Below, one piece after another: positions 7,050 to 14,828 of a DNA stretch of 64,000 nucleotides. The notes under the pieces are model-generated. The model was given only the letters and a program-made list of their open reading frames with translations, did not search any database and was not told where the DNA came from. Every line of letters starts with the position of its first letter. Position 1 is the first letter of the stretch. Source of the stretch: Desulfoluna butyratoxydans (GTDB lineage Bacteria; Desulfobacterota; Desulfobacteria; Desulfobacterales; Desulfolunaceae); contig NZ_CAADHO010000007.1 of the NCBI RefSeq assembly GCF_900699765.1, positions 215,620 through 279,619 of the forward strand, written 5' to 3'. The position numbers and the translations under genes were made by a program.

Positions 7050-9155
7050 TCAGAAGGAGACGCCCACCCGGGCCACGGCGTGGAACCCGGCCTCTTCAAG
7101 GGTGTTGCGGGCCGTCTGGTACGACTCGTCCAACAGGTTGTTGAGGTTCAGGGAGACATGGTACTGCCGGTCTTTTCCGAACTCGCTGCCAAAGGCGATG
7201 TTGAGGGTCTGCCAGGAGCCTTTGGTTTTAATGTCCGTTTTTCCGGGGTTGTCCTCGTCTGTTTGTTCCAGCTCGGACTCCGTTGCCGCGCGCATCCAGA
7301 GATCGGCCCAGACGGTGGCAGGGCGGGTGGCGAGGTTTGTTTCGTAGCGCATGCCGAAGCGTCCGGAAAACTCGGGGGTGTCGGTTTTCCATGTGGAGAG
7401 CTCCTCGGTGTCGAATTTTCGTTTCATCCAGGCGCCCGAAAGGTACGGGGTCAGATGGAGCGGCCGGATGGCGTAATTAATGGAGGCTTCGACGCCGTGG
7501 GTTTCGGCCTTGTCCACGTTGTTGTAGATGTAGGTGTTACCGCTGATGAGGGTTGAGTGGATGTAATCATCGGCAATGTTGTAAAAGGCCGTGAGGTCCA
7601 TGCCCCAGGTATTGGTGTCTAACCGAGCCCCGATTTCGTAGTTGATGGAGGTCTCTGGAGAGAGGTCGGGGTTGGCCAGGGTGGTGGTTTGGCCGCCGTG
7701 GTTGGTGCCTATGAAGAGCTTGTCAATGCCTGGGAACCGGTACCCCTGGGAGACGTTGCCTCTCAGGGTCAGGCCTTTGATACCGTTCCAGGTCAGGCCA
7801 CCGCTGAAGACCGGGTGGCTGTCCCTGGTGCTCCCGATTTTGGCTTTGGGAGCGTTGCTTTCTTCCAACTCCGACTTCACCCAGGTCTGGCGGCCACCCA
7901 GGGTGAGGATAAAATCGCTGGGCAAGAGCCACTCATCCTGAAGGAAGAGGGCATGGGTCGTCATGTTGGCGTCGTTGGTGGTGGTGACGGGGTCCGTGGA
8001 AGGTCCGGGACGTCCCATGGGAGGCGGGGGAAGGATGCGTCCGCCCAGGTCATCAAAGTCCAGGGTGCTCTCGGCGTCCAGGGAATCGTGGGTATATGCA
8101 TACCCGGCGATGAGGTAGTGGTTTGCCGCAGGCACGATGTCGACCTGGGCGGTGGCCCCGTATGTCTTCTGGTCATTATAGGTGTCGAGGGCCTGTTTGT
8201 AGGTGCCCATGGGTCCCATGTCGATCAGCATGCGCTGCTCGAACTCTTTTTCCGTTTTCTGGGTGTAGGCATCCAGATGGATATTGGCAATGGCGGTTGA
8301 GAGTTCTTTGATATCAAAGGTGACGCCTGCTTTTTTTCTGGACCATTCGGGAAGGTCCAGGTCAAAGGGGTACCCGTCTACCACCGTGGGCGGGGATTCG
8401 ATCTCACTTGAGTAGCCCTCCACATTCAGTCCCATGGCCAGCTTGCCGGTTTCATAGCCTAAGAAGGCGCTCCCGGCGGTGGTTTCGGACCCGGAGTCTT
8501 CAAGGGTGCCGCTAGGTGTTTCCCGGTCACCCTGATCGGAGCGGGTTCCGTTGAGACGATAGGAGAAACCCTTTGCTCCTCCGTACAGGGCCAGGTTCTC
8601 CTGAAAACCGTCGGTGGAGGAGTTGTAGGTAAGGTTGGCAGATGCTTGAAGCGGTTTGTCTCCTCCCTTTTTAGTGATGATGTTGACGGCCCCGCCGATG
8701 GCTTCAGAACCGTAAAGAACCGAGGCCGGCCCCTTCATCACCTCAATGCGCTCAATCTGGTTGGGGTCGATGAGAAGGGGCGCTCCGTCCATGGATTTCT
8801 GTTCGGTGATCTTCTGGCCGTCAACCATGATGAGCACCCGCGACCCGGATTCGCCCCGGATGTTGATGCGCTTGGCCCCGGACAGGCTCTGGTCGTAGAT
8901 CTCAACCCCCGGGACATCCTGGAGGATATCCGCGACGGAGGTGTAGCCGTGGCGGATGATCTCTTCTTCCGTGACCACGCTTAATGATGAGGGAATTTCG
9001 CTTAATTCTCGTTCGGTTCGGGTGGCCGTGACCTTCATCTCCGAGGTGGTCTCCACAGGCTCGGCAAAGGTGGAAACTGCGGTTCCCAGGATAAGAGATG
9101 CGCTCAAGGCACCGGTTATCAGGGGAGAACGCAAGGCTGAAAACAATCGCATCAT
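7050..9155 (-). CDS. TonB-dependent outer membrane receptor, heme type
   Basis: A 701-residue outer membrane receptor with a signal peptide (cleavage near STFAEP), a plug domain (about residues 40-160; IPSSLSVVTEEEI, DVPGVEIYD, IERIEVMKGPASVLYGSEAIGGAVNI) and a beta barrel ending in aromatic-rich RVGVSF. Around residues 467-500 are YRFPGIDKLF, then a histidine in GTNHGG, then ANPDLSPETS. This is the FRAP-His-NPNL arrangement that is a recognised mark of heme receptors. TonB-box-like residues (EMKVTATR) follow the signal peptide. The start codon overlaps the hutW stop (ATGA) and has a GGAGG site. Neighbours for inner membrane import and heme breakdown support heme as ligand, although vitamin B12 receptors share the general fold. 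Confidence 0.9.
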   Translation of the reverse strand: MMRLFSALRSPLITGALSASLILGTAVSTFAEPVETTSEMKVTATRTERELSEIPSSLSVVTEEEIIRHGYTSVADILQDVPGVEIYDQSLSGAKRINIRGESGSRVLIMVDGQKITEQKSMDGAPLLIDPNQIERIEVMKGPASVLYGSEAIGGAVNIITKKGGDKPLQASANLTYNSSTDGFQENLALYGGAKGFSYRLNGTRSDQGDRETPSGTLEDSGSETTAGSAFLGYETGKLAMGLNVEGYSSEIESPPTVVDGYPFDLDLPEWSRKKAGVTFDIKELSTAIANIHLDAYTQKTEKEFEQRMLIDMGPMGTYKQALDTYNDQKTYGATAQVDIVPAANHYLIAGYAYTHDSLDAESTLDFDDLGGRILPPPPMGRPGPSTDPVTTTNDANMTTHALFLQDEWLLPSDFILTLGGRQTWVKSELEESNAPKAKIGSTRDSHPVFSGGLTWNGIKGLTLRGNVSQGYRFPGIDKLFIGTNHGGQTTTLANPDLSPETSINYEIGARLDTNTWGMDLTAFYNIADDYIHSTLISGNTYIYNNVDKAETHGVEASINYAIRPLHLTPYLSGAWMKRKFDTEELSTWKTDTPEFSGRFGMRYETNLATRPATVWADLWMRAATESELEQTDEDNPGKTDIKTKGSWQTLNIAFGSEFGKDRQYHVSLNLNNLLDESYQTARNTLEEAGFHAVARVGVSF

Positions 9156-10528
9156 GATTCCTCCGTAAAAATCGTGTCGTACAGGTAATTGATGGTTAGC
9201 TGTGCCATGGTGACCTGCCAGAACTGCCCGGCGGTCGTCAGGCTACACCATCCGTTTCGGTGGGTGAGGAGCCCGGCACGTTCCCACTGCTCGTAAAGGG
9301 TGCCCAGGGTTTCAGCCAGGGGGAGCCCGAACCGTTTCCCGAGGTCTCCGAGGTTGATCCTGCAGAGTTCAAGCTCACTGGTGATGGTCTTCTCAAGCTC
9401 GGCGTGGGCCGTCTGGCGCTGCATGGTGACAAGGGGCTTTCGTCCGTTGTCGAGCACTGATCTGCGCCATGCGTCATAATCCGTTTCAATGAAGAAAAAA
9501 TGGCCGTGGGCGCTGCCTCCGGCACCGGGGCCGAAGGGCAGGCAGCAGGAGGGGCTTTTCATCATGTGGTTGTAGATGTTCCGCTCCCGTGGGGTGCGGC
9601 CCCAGTGGTTGACGGAGAGCCGGGTGTACTGGGCGTCGGCCATGAGTTCCGTGCCCCGGGCGTACATGTGCGCCCGGGTGGCCAGGTCCGCCCCCGGGGG
9701 GAAGCGTCCTTTGTCGATGGCTTTGCTCAAGGGGGTGCCGGGAAAGACCTTGAGCTGGTAAAGGTCCACGCCGTCGAGCCCCAGGCCCTGGAAGATGCGG
9801 ATGTCCTCTTCCCACATCTCCATGGTCTGGTTGGGAAATCCGTAGATCAGGTCGATGATGACGGCGGCCTGGTCGTAGTCCCTCAGCCGTGCAAGGGAGG
9901 TGAGGACCGTCTCCCGGTCGGCCAGGCGGTGCATGGACTGCCGCAGCTCTGTGTCAAAGGTCTGGACCCCGATGGAGAATCGGTTGGCCCCGCCTTCAAG
10001 GCAAGCCTCCATTTTGTCCGGCCCGAAGTTCCAGATGCGCCCCTCAACGGTGAGTTCATAATCGTTTGCAAGGGGAAGGTTTTCCCGGATGGCATCAAGG
10101 ATGCGCTTGAGATCCGGGGCTTCCAGGGAGGTGGGGGTGCCCCCGCCGATGTACACGGCATGGATGGGGGCGCTTGCCTGGAGGGGGCTCTCGGCCCCAG
10201 CTCGGAGTTCGGCGATGAGGGCATCCGCGTAGGCCCTGCTCTGGCCTTCGTCGTAGCGTTTTCGGTAGAAACCGCAGTAGAGGCAGTGGCTTTCACAGAA
10301 CGGCACATGGATGTAGGCAGCGGTTTTGCCGTGCCGGGGTTTTTGCGTGAGTGACGCATAGGTGGCTGCAATTTCTTCCTCTGCCACGGGGGTTGCCTTG
10401 CCTCCGGGGTGGACGGTGGTGCTCGTTGAAAACGCATCGGTAAGGGGATTGCCGGTTTCGTTGGCGTGGTAGCTGTCGATGTCGGGCAGTGCGGTCCCGA
10501 ACGGGGATGATTGGACAAGTGGTGTCAT
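9152..10528 (-). CDS. hutW: HutW/ChuW-type anaerobic heme-degrading radical-SAM methyltransferase
   Basis: A 458-residue HemN-like radical-SAM enzyme. The iron-sulfur motif is CESHCLYC in YIHVPFCESHCLYCGFY (about residues 72-88), followed by GGGTPTSL (SAM binding) and the HemN-family stretch SIGVQTFDTELRQSMHR. HemN, HemW and HutW/ChuW look alike. I call HutW because the gene leads an operon with a heme receptor and HutX, and because it has the long N-terminal arm and the C-terminal winged region of that group. ChuW opens the heme ring by radical methyl transfer without oxygen and releases iron. It is first in the operon, with a possible promoter at 10592-10620. Confidence 0.85.
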   Translation of the reverse strand: MTPLVQSSPFGTALPDIDSYHANETGNPLTDAFSTSTTVHPGGKATPVAEEEIAATYASLTQKPRHGKTAAYIHVPFCESHCLYCGFYRKRYDEGQSRAYADALIAELRAGAESPLQASAPIHAVYIGGGTPTSLEAPDLKRILDAIRENLPLANDYELTVEGRIWNFGPDKMEACLEGGANRFSIGVQTFDTELRQSMHRLADRETVLTSLARLRDYDQAAVIIDLIYGFPNQTMEMWEEDIRIFQGLGLDGVDLYQLKVFPGTPLSKAIDKGRFPPGADLATRAHMYARGTELMADAQYTRLSVNHWGRTPRERNIYNHMMKSPSCCLPFGPGAGGSAHGHFFFIETDYDAWRRSVLDNGRKPLVTMQRQTAHAELEKTITSELELCRINLGDLGKRFGLPLAETLGTLYEQWERAGLLTHRNGWCSLTTAGQFWQVTMAQLTINYLYDTIFTEES

Positions 10529-10591
10529 GGCGGGTTTCCCTGAAGGCTTCTTTGTGATTGCGAGTTAGAGTATTCAAACTTTTTGGAAGGG

Positions 10592-10620
10592 AGCCTACAG
10601 AGGATGTGAATGTCTGTCAA
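10592..10620 (-). promoter_or_regulatory. Possible promoter of the heme uptake operon
   Basis: On the minus strand, a perfect TTGACA (10620-10615) is followed after 17 bases by TAGGCT, which matches the -10 consensus at the two strong 5' positions and the last T. It lies about 65 bases upstream of the hutW start. I saw no convincing Fur or other operator. The eye alone cannot confirm this site. Confidence 0.35.
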
Positions 10621-10742
10621 GAAGAAATTTGCGTCATTTGTAAAAATTTACGGCGAGACTAACATTTTGTGTAAAAAGGTTCACAGGTTGGTTTCATCAC
10701 GTCTTGAACGGTTGACTCCTTTCGAGATGCCTCTTGTCTGTG

Positions 10743-10840
10743 GGGTGTACTCTGTGCACCATGTTCGGATACCAAGGGCGTTGGTGTTGCCGGGGGTATG
10801 GGGGATTGGGCGGTGACATTCTGGTGCACGGAGTACACCC
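10743..10840. repeat. GTGCACGGAGTGCACC-type inverted repeat pair
   Basis: GGGTGTACTCTGTGCACCA at 10743 and its near-exact inverse TGGTGCACGGAGTACACCC at 10822 flank about 60 bases. Related units occur at 33835 and near 42035 and 42113. The gap from 10621 to 10931 holds no other recognisable feature. Confidence 0.6.
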
Positions 10841-10931
10841 AACGGTCCGTGGTATTTCGAGGTGTTCGGATTATTCAGCCGGGGTCGTGTTTCAGCTCTT
10901 TCGAGAGACCACCGTGGGGTGTGTCATAAAC

Positions 10932-10966
10932 AAAAAACCCCGCACGCTAAGCGTGCAGGGTTTTTT
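10932..10966 (-). terminator. Intrinsic terminator of ahbD, symmetrical
   Basis: AAAAAACCC, an imperfect stem GCACGC/GCGTGC, then GGGTTTTTT. The A-run and T-run make it work on either strand; on the minus strand it lies 55 bases past the ahbD stop. It separates the heme synthesis genes from the heme uptake operon that starts at 10528 on the same strand. Confidence 0.85.
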
Positions 10967-11020
10967 ATTTTGGGGGTACCTGGCGGCACTTGCAACCGGC
11001 AAGGACCTTTGTGTGGGACG

Positions 11021-12145
11021 CTATTTCTCCATGCGCGGCGGCTTGTAGCTGCAGAGGGGCTCTTCGGTGAGGTAGCTGCCCGTGGCCTCGAAGGCCCTGG
11101 CCCGGCACCCGCCGCAGACCCGCTTGTATTCGCAGGGGCCGCATTTGCCTTCCAGGAGGTCGTAGTCCCGGAGCTCTTTAAAAACCTTGGAGTTTTTCCA
11201 GATCTCGCCGAAGGATTGCTCCTTGACGTTTCCGCAGTCGGTGTGGAGGAATCCGCAGGGCTGCACCGTGCCGGTGTGGGAGACAAAGCAGAAGCCGATG
11301 CCGCCCAGGCAGCCACGGGTCACCGCGTCCAGGCCGTGGGTCTCGAAGGTGACCTTTTCGCCGTCCTCCTTGGCCCGCTGACGAAGGATCCGGTAGTAGT
11401 GGGGGGCGCAGGTGGCCTTGAGCTGGAGGGAGGTCTTGTTCCGCTGGTCGTAGAACCAGTTGAGGGTCTCCTCGTACTCTTTGGCGTTGATCTCGCTGTC
11501 GGCGATGTATTTCCCCCTGCCCGTGGGCACCAGAAGGAAGATGTGGTGGGCCACGGCCCCGATCTCCTCGGCCTTGGCCAGGATGTCCGGGATCTGGGAG
11601 AGGTTGTCCTTGGTGATGGTGGTGTTGATCTGGAATTCCAGGCCGGCCGCCTTGGCGTATTCCACTGCCTGCATGACGCTGTCGTAGGCGCCGTCCACGC
11701 CGCGGAATCCGTCGTGGAACTCCTTGGTGGCGCCGTCCAGGCTCAGGCTGATGCGCACAATGCCCGACTCCACCATCTTTTTGGCGTTTTCCGCGGTGAC
11801 CAGGGTGCCGTTGGGGGCCATGGTCATGCGCATGCCGAGTTTGTTACCGTAAGCGGCGATGTCAAAGATGTCCTCGCGCATGAGGGGCTCGCCGCCGGTC
11901 AGGATGATGATGGGCTTGCTCACCTCGGCGATCTGGTCCAAAAGCCTGAAGGCGGCTTCGGTGTCCAGCTCCCCGGGGTAGGGGCCGTTTTCGGCTGCCG
12001 CGCGACAGTGCACGCAGGTCAGGTTGCAGCGCCGGGTTGTCTCCCACGCCACCAGCCTCAACTCAGCCTCTTTTTTTCCGTGCCCGCCGCCGTGGCCGTG
12101 GGGGGCTCCGTGCTTCATATGCTCATGCATCTTCGTCGTGTCCAT
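11021..12145 (-). CDS. ahbD: AhbD, radical-SAM heme b synthase of the siroheme-dependent pathway
   Basis: A 374-residue radical-SAM protein with a C-terminal SPASM domain. The cluster motif is CNLTCVHC in ETTRRCNLTC (about residues 36-46), with GGEPLMR next. The SPASM cysteines include CGPCEYKRVCGGC near the end. AhbD converts iron-coproporphyrin III to heme b by two oxidative decarboxylations. The N-terminus is unusually histidine-rich (HEHMKHGAPHGHGGGHG), perhaps for metal or heme contact. I start it at 12145 (MDTTKMHEH): the frame further upstream runs through a repeat element. The GGAGG site, 11 bases upstream, is supplied by the end of that element. Neighbours hemB and ahbC complete the assignment. 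AhbC and AhbD are close relatives; the order and N-terminus support this call. Confidence 0.85.
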   Translation of the reverse strand: MDTTKMHEHMKHGAPHGHGGGHGKKEAELRLVAWETTRRCNLTCVHCRAAAENGPYPGELDTEAAFRLLDQIAEVSKPIIILTGGEPLMREDIFDIAAYGNKLGMRMTMAPNGTLVTAENAKKMVESGIVRISLSLDGATKEFHDGFRGVDGAYDSVMQAVEYAKAAGLEFQINTTITKDNLSQIPDILAKAEEIGAVAHHIFLLVPTGRGKYIADSEINAKEYEETLNWFYDQRNKTSLQLKATCAPHYYRILRQRAKEDGEKVTFETHGLDAVTRGCLGGIGFCFVSHTGTVQPCGFLHTDCGNVKEQSFGEIWKNSKVFKELRDYDLLEGKCGPCEYKRVCGGCRARAFEATGSYLTEEPLCSYKPPRMEK

Positions 12146-12155
12146 GTCGTATCGT

Positions 12156-12374
12156 GCCTCCGGCGGGTCGCTTTTTGAAAAAAGCTCCGCAAAAACATTC
12201 CGGTTGCAACACCGAAGCCTCCCTGCCTTTCGGCAGGGAGACTTCGCTGTTGCGAAGTAAGCAAGTCTGATGCGCGCAGTGTACCGGCATAGGTAAACAG
12301 TCGGCATCGCGCGCGCTTAAGTCCTGTTTGTCAAACTTTTCAAAAGTTTGGCCCCCGGCAGGGCCGCCGGAGGC
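12156..12374. repeat. 219-bp repeat element with inverted ends, inside the ahb operon
   Basis: The element has perfect 11-base terminal inverted repeats, GCCTCCGGCGG and CCGCCGGAGGC. The left arm has an AT-rich hairpin, CTTTTTTGAAAAAAG-like, with GCTCCGCAAAAAC; the right arm has the palindrome AAACTTTTCAAAAGTTT and GGCCCCCGGCAGGG. The middle holds a further hairpin, CTCCCTGCC/GGCAGGGAG. It carries no gene. The same arms flank another core at about 3075-3242. It looks like a miniature non-autonomous element lying between hemB and ahbD. Confidence 0.7.
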
Positions 12375-12388
12375 GCGTTTTCAGGCTT

Positions 12389-13366
12389 CTATTTCCCGCC
12401 AAGCTCCCGGGCGGCTTCCAGGGCGTGGTAGGTGAGGATGATGTCCGCGCCTGCCCGTTTGATGGAGGTAAGGGTCTCCATCATCACCTTGGTGCCGTCG
12501 ATCCAGCCGAGCTGGTCCGCTGCCTTGATCATGGCGTATTCGCCGCTGACGTTGTAGGCGGCCATGGGCAGGTCCACCTCGTCCCTGACTTTGGAGATGA
12601 CGTCCAGGTAGGAGAGGGCCGGTTTTACCATGATGATGTCCGCGCCTTCCTGCACGTCCATGGTGGCCTCCCGGATGCCTTCCAGAACGTTGGCCGGATC
12701 CATCTGGTAGGTGCGCCGGTCGCCGAAGGTGGGGGCGGAGTGGGCGGCGGCCCGGAAGGGACCGTAGTAGGCGGAGCAGTACTTTACGGCGTAGCTCATG
12801 ATGGGGGTCTCGCCCATGTCTTCCTGATCCAGGGCGTCCCGGATTTCACCCACACGGCCGTCCATCATGTCCGAGGGGGCCACCATGTCGGCACCGGCCT
12901 TGGCGTGGGAGACGGCGATACGGGCAAGGAGATCGAGGCTCATGTCGTTGTCGATCTTTCCCTTTTCCACCACGCCGCAGTGGCCGTGGTCCGTGTACTG
13001 GCAGAGGCAGACGTCGGTGATGACGGTGAGCTCGGGGACCTTGTTCTTCACCTCGCGCACCGCCTTCTGGACGATGCCGTTTTTGGCGTAGGCCGAGGTG
13101 CCAAGGGGGTCTTTCTTGTCGGGGATGCCGAAGATCATCACCGCGGGGATCCCAAGGTCAGAGGCCTCTTTGGCAACCTTGACGAGGTTGTCCACGGAGA
13201 ACTGGTAGTGTCCGGGCATGGAGTCGATGGGGTTTTTCACGCCTTTTCCGCCGATGGCGAAGAGGGGCAGGATCAGGTCGTCGACGGAGAGGGAGGTTTC
13301 GCGGATCATGCGGCGCAGGCTGGAAGACGCTCTCAGGCGCCGTCCTCGGTATTGGGGGAACAGCAT
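12389..13366 (-). CDS. hemB: Delta-aminolevulinic acid dehydratase (porphobilinogen synthase)
   Basis: A 325-residue cytosolic enzyme that joins two molecules of 5-aminolevulinate to porphobilinogen, the first common step to heme, siroheme and cobalamin. Visible features are the N-terminal arm FPQYRGRRLRAS, the zinc-type cysteine cluster DVCLCQYTDHGHC (about residue 120), MVAPSDMMDGRV, the lysine in YAVKYCSAYYGPFR and the Schiff-base lysine in IIMVKPALSYLD. The start at 13366 has AAGGAG six bases upstream; the frame upstream of it is not protein-like. It sits between ahbC (160 bases upstream) and ahbD on the same strand, so it probably serves the siroheme-based heme route here. Confidence 0.95.
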   Translation of the reverse strand: MLFPQYRGRRLRASSSLRRMIRETSLSVDDLILPLFAIGGKGVKNPIDSMPGHYQFSVDNLVKVAKEASDLGIPAVMIFGIPDKKDPLGTSAYAKNGIVQKAVREVKNKVPELTVITDVCLCQYTDHGHCGVVEKGKIDNDMSLDLLARIAVSHAKAGADMVAPSDMMDGRVGEIRDALDQEDMGETPIMSYAVKYCSAYYGPFRAAAHSAPTFGDRRTYQMDPANVLEGIREATMDVQEGADIIMVKPALSYLDVISKVRDEVDLPMAAYNVSGEYAMIKAADQLGWIDGTKVMMETLTSIKRAGADIILTYHALEAARELGGK

Positions 13367-13525
13367 CGGGTACTCCTTACAGTGAAGGCGAGGGCCGGTG
13401 GTCCGGCTTTTAAGGTGACGGCGGCTCACCGGAAGTGGCCGCCGCGTGCTTGCCGTCGCCTTCGACATGGGCTGCCGGTCCGGAGGCGGCAGGTGTATAC
13501 CGCGTCTCTGACCGGGCCCTTATGG

Positions 13526-14713
13526 TTATTCGGTCAAGCCGATCTCTTCATCGGTTAAGTAGCATTCGGGATCCGGGGCCCAGACATCGCCGGTGGCGGC
13601 TTCGGCGCGGACGCGGAAGTTGCCGGCGCAGATATCGAGCCATTTGCACTTGGCGCACCTGCCGGTGACGTGCTTTTTCTTCTCTTTGAGTTTCAGGAGA
13701 AGATCGTCCTCGGGCTTGGTCCAGATTTCGGAGAAGGGGCGCTGGCGCACGTTGCCGAAGCTGTGGTGACGCCAGAACTGGTCGGCGTAGACGGAGCCGT
13801 CCCAGCTGACGCAGCCGATGCCGTGGCCGGAGCTGTTGCCTTCGTTCATCTGGAGAAGTTCCAGCACTTCCTTGGCGCGCTCGGGGTCTTCTTCGAGCAT
13901 GCGCAGGTAGATGTGGGGACCGTCGGCATGGTTGTCCACGGTGAGGACTTCCTTGGGCTTGCCCGCGTCGTGGAGGCGCTTGGCTTCGGTGGCGATGAGG
14001 TCAACGGCTTTGCGGGTCTCTTCGTGGGAGAGCACCTCGTCGCCGATCTTGACGCCACGCCCGGCGTAGACCAGGTGGTAGAAGCAGATGCGGGGGATGT
14101 CCATCTCTTCGAGGAGTTTAAAAACCTCGGGGATGTCACGGACGTTCATGCGGTTCATGGTGAAGCGCAGGCCCACTTTGATGCCCGCCTCCTGGCAGTT
14201 GCGGATGCCCTCGAGGCTTGCCTGGAACGCACCTTTTTCTCCGCGGAAGTGGTCATGGGTGGCTTCCATGCCGTCCATGCTGATGCCCACGTAGGAGAGG
14301 CCGATGCGCTTGAGGTTCTGGGCCACCTCTTTTGTGATGAGGGTGCCGTTGGTGGAGATGACGGCGCGCATTCCTTTGGAGACGGCGTACTCGGCCAGCT
14401 CAGGCATGTCCTTGCGCATGAGGGGCTCGCCGCCGGAGAAGAGGATCACCGGGGCACCGAAGGCCGCCAGGTCGTCGATGAGGGCTTTACCCTCTTCGGT
14501 GGTCATTTCGTTGTCTTCGCCGGTTGCCTTGGCCTGGGCGTAACAGTGGATGCATTTGAGGTTGCATGCCCGGGTGCAGTTCCAGACCACCACAGGCTTT
14601 TTGTCTTTGGAAAACTGAAGCAGGTGGGAAGGAAGGCTCCCGGAATGGCGTCCGTAGCGCAGGGCGTCTGAGGGTTCCACGGTTCCGCAGTAGAGTTTGG
14701 ATATTCCGATCAT
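13526..14713 (-). CDS. ahbC: AhbC, radical-SAM Fe-coproporphyrin III synthase
   Basis: A 395-residue radical-SAM/SPASM enzyme. The cluster motif CNLKCIHC is in WNCTRACNLKCIHCYAQ (about residues 44-60), SAM-binding GGEPLMRKD follows, and the C-terminal SPASM cysteines include CAKCKWLDICAGNFRVRAEAATGD. AhbC removes the two acetate side chains of 12,18-didecarboxysiroheme to give iron-coproporphyrin III, which AhbD then converts to heme. The N-terminus MIGISKLYCGTVEPSDALRYGR is typical of AhbC proteins of sulfate reducers, as I recall them. A GGAGAG site lies nine bases upstream of the ATG. The decarboxylase AhbA/AhbB is not in the window. Confidence 0.88.
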   Translation of the reverse strand: MIGISKLYCGTVEPSDALRYGRHSGSLPSHLLQFSKDKKPVVVWNCTRACNLKCIHCYAQAKATGEDNEMTTEEGKALIDDLAAFGAPVILFSGGEPLMRKDMPELAEYAVSKGMRAVISTNGTLITKEVAQNLKRIGLSYVGISMDGMEATHDHFRGEKGAFQASLEGIRNCQEAGIKVGLRFTMNRMNVRDIPEVFKLLEEMDIPRICFYHLVYAGRGVKIGDEVLSHEETRKAVDLIATEAKRLHDAGKPKEVLTVDNHADGPHIYLRMLEEDPERAKEVLELLQMNEGNSSGHGIGCVSWDGSVYADQFWRHHSFGNVRQRPFSEIWTKPEDDLLLKLKEKKKHVTGRCAKCKWLDICAGNFRVRAEAATGDVWAPDPECYLTDEEIGLTE

Positions 14714-14740
14714 CTACGTATACTCTCCGGTTGTGACAGC

Positions 14741-14764
14741 AAAGGCCCTCAAAACGGGGCCTTT
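14741..14764 (-). terminator. Probable terminator between the ClpX-like gene and ahbC
   Basis: AAAGGCCC and GGGCCTTT form a perfect 8-base stem with an 8-base loop, 65 bases after the ClpX-like gene stop on the minus strand. The T-run is short (TTTGCTGT), so termination may be partial. The ahbC start is about 28 bases further on. Confidence 0.45.
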
Positions 14765-14828
14765 GTTGGTATCTCGTTTGAATGGTGTCGAATCCCAGGG
14801 CGAAACGAGGGCTGCCGACAGGGACTCG

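Noticed and set aside
9152..10528. Oxygen-independent coproporphyrinogen oxidase (HemN) or HemW
   Set aside because: The motifs overlap, but the operon with a heme receptor and HutX points to HutW/ChuW, and the siroheme-route genes nearby make HemN unnecessary.
10862..12178. 438-residue open frame on the plus strand across ahbD
   Set aside because: It is the antisense shadow of a GC-rich gene; its low-complexity composition has no family resemblance and the minus strand encodes a clear radical-SAM enzyme.
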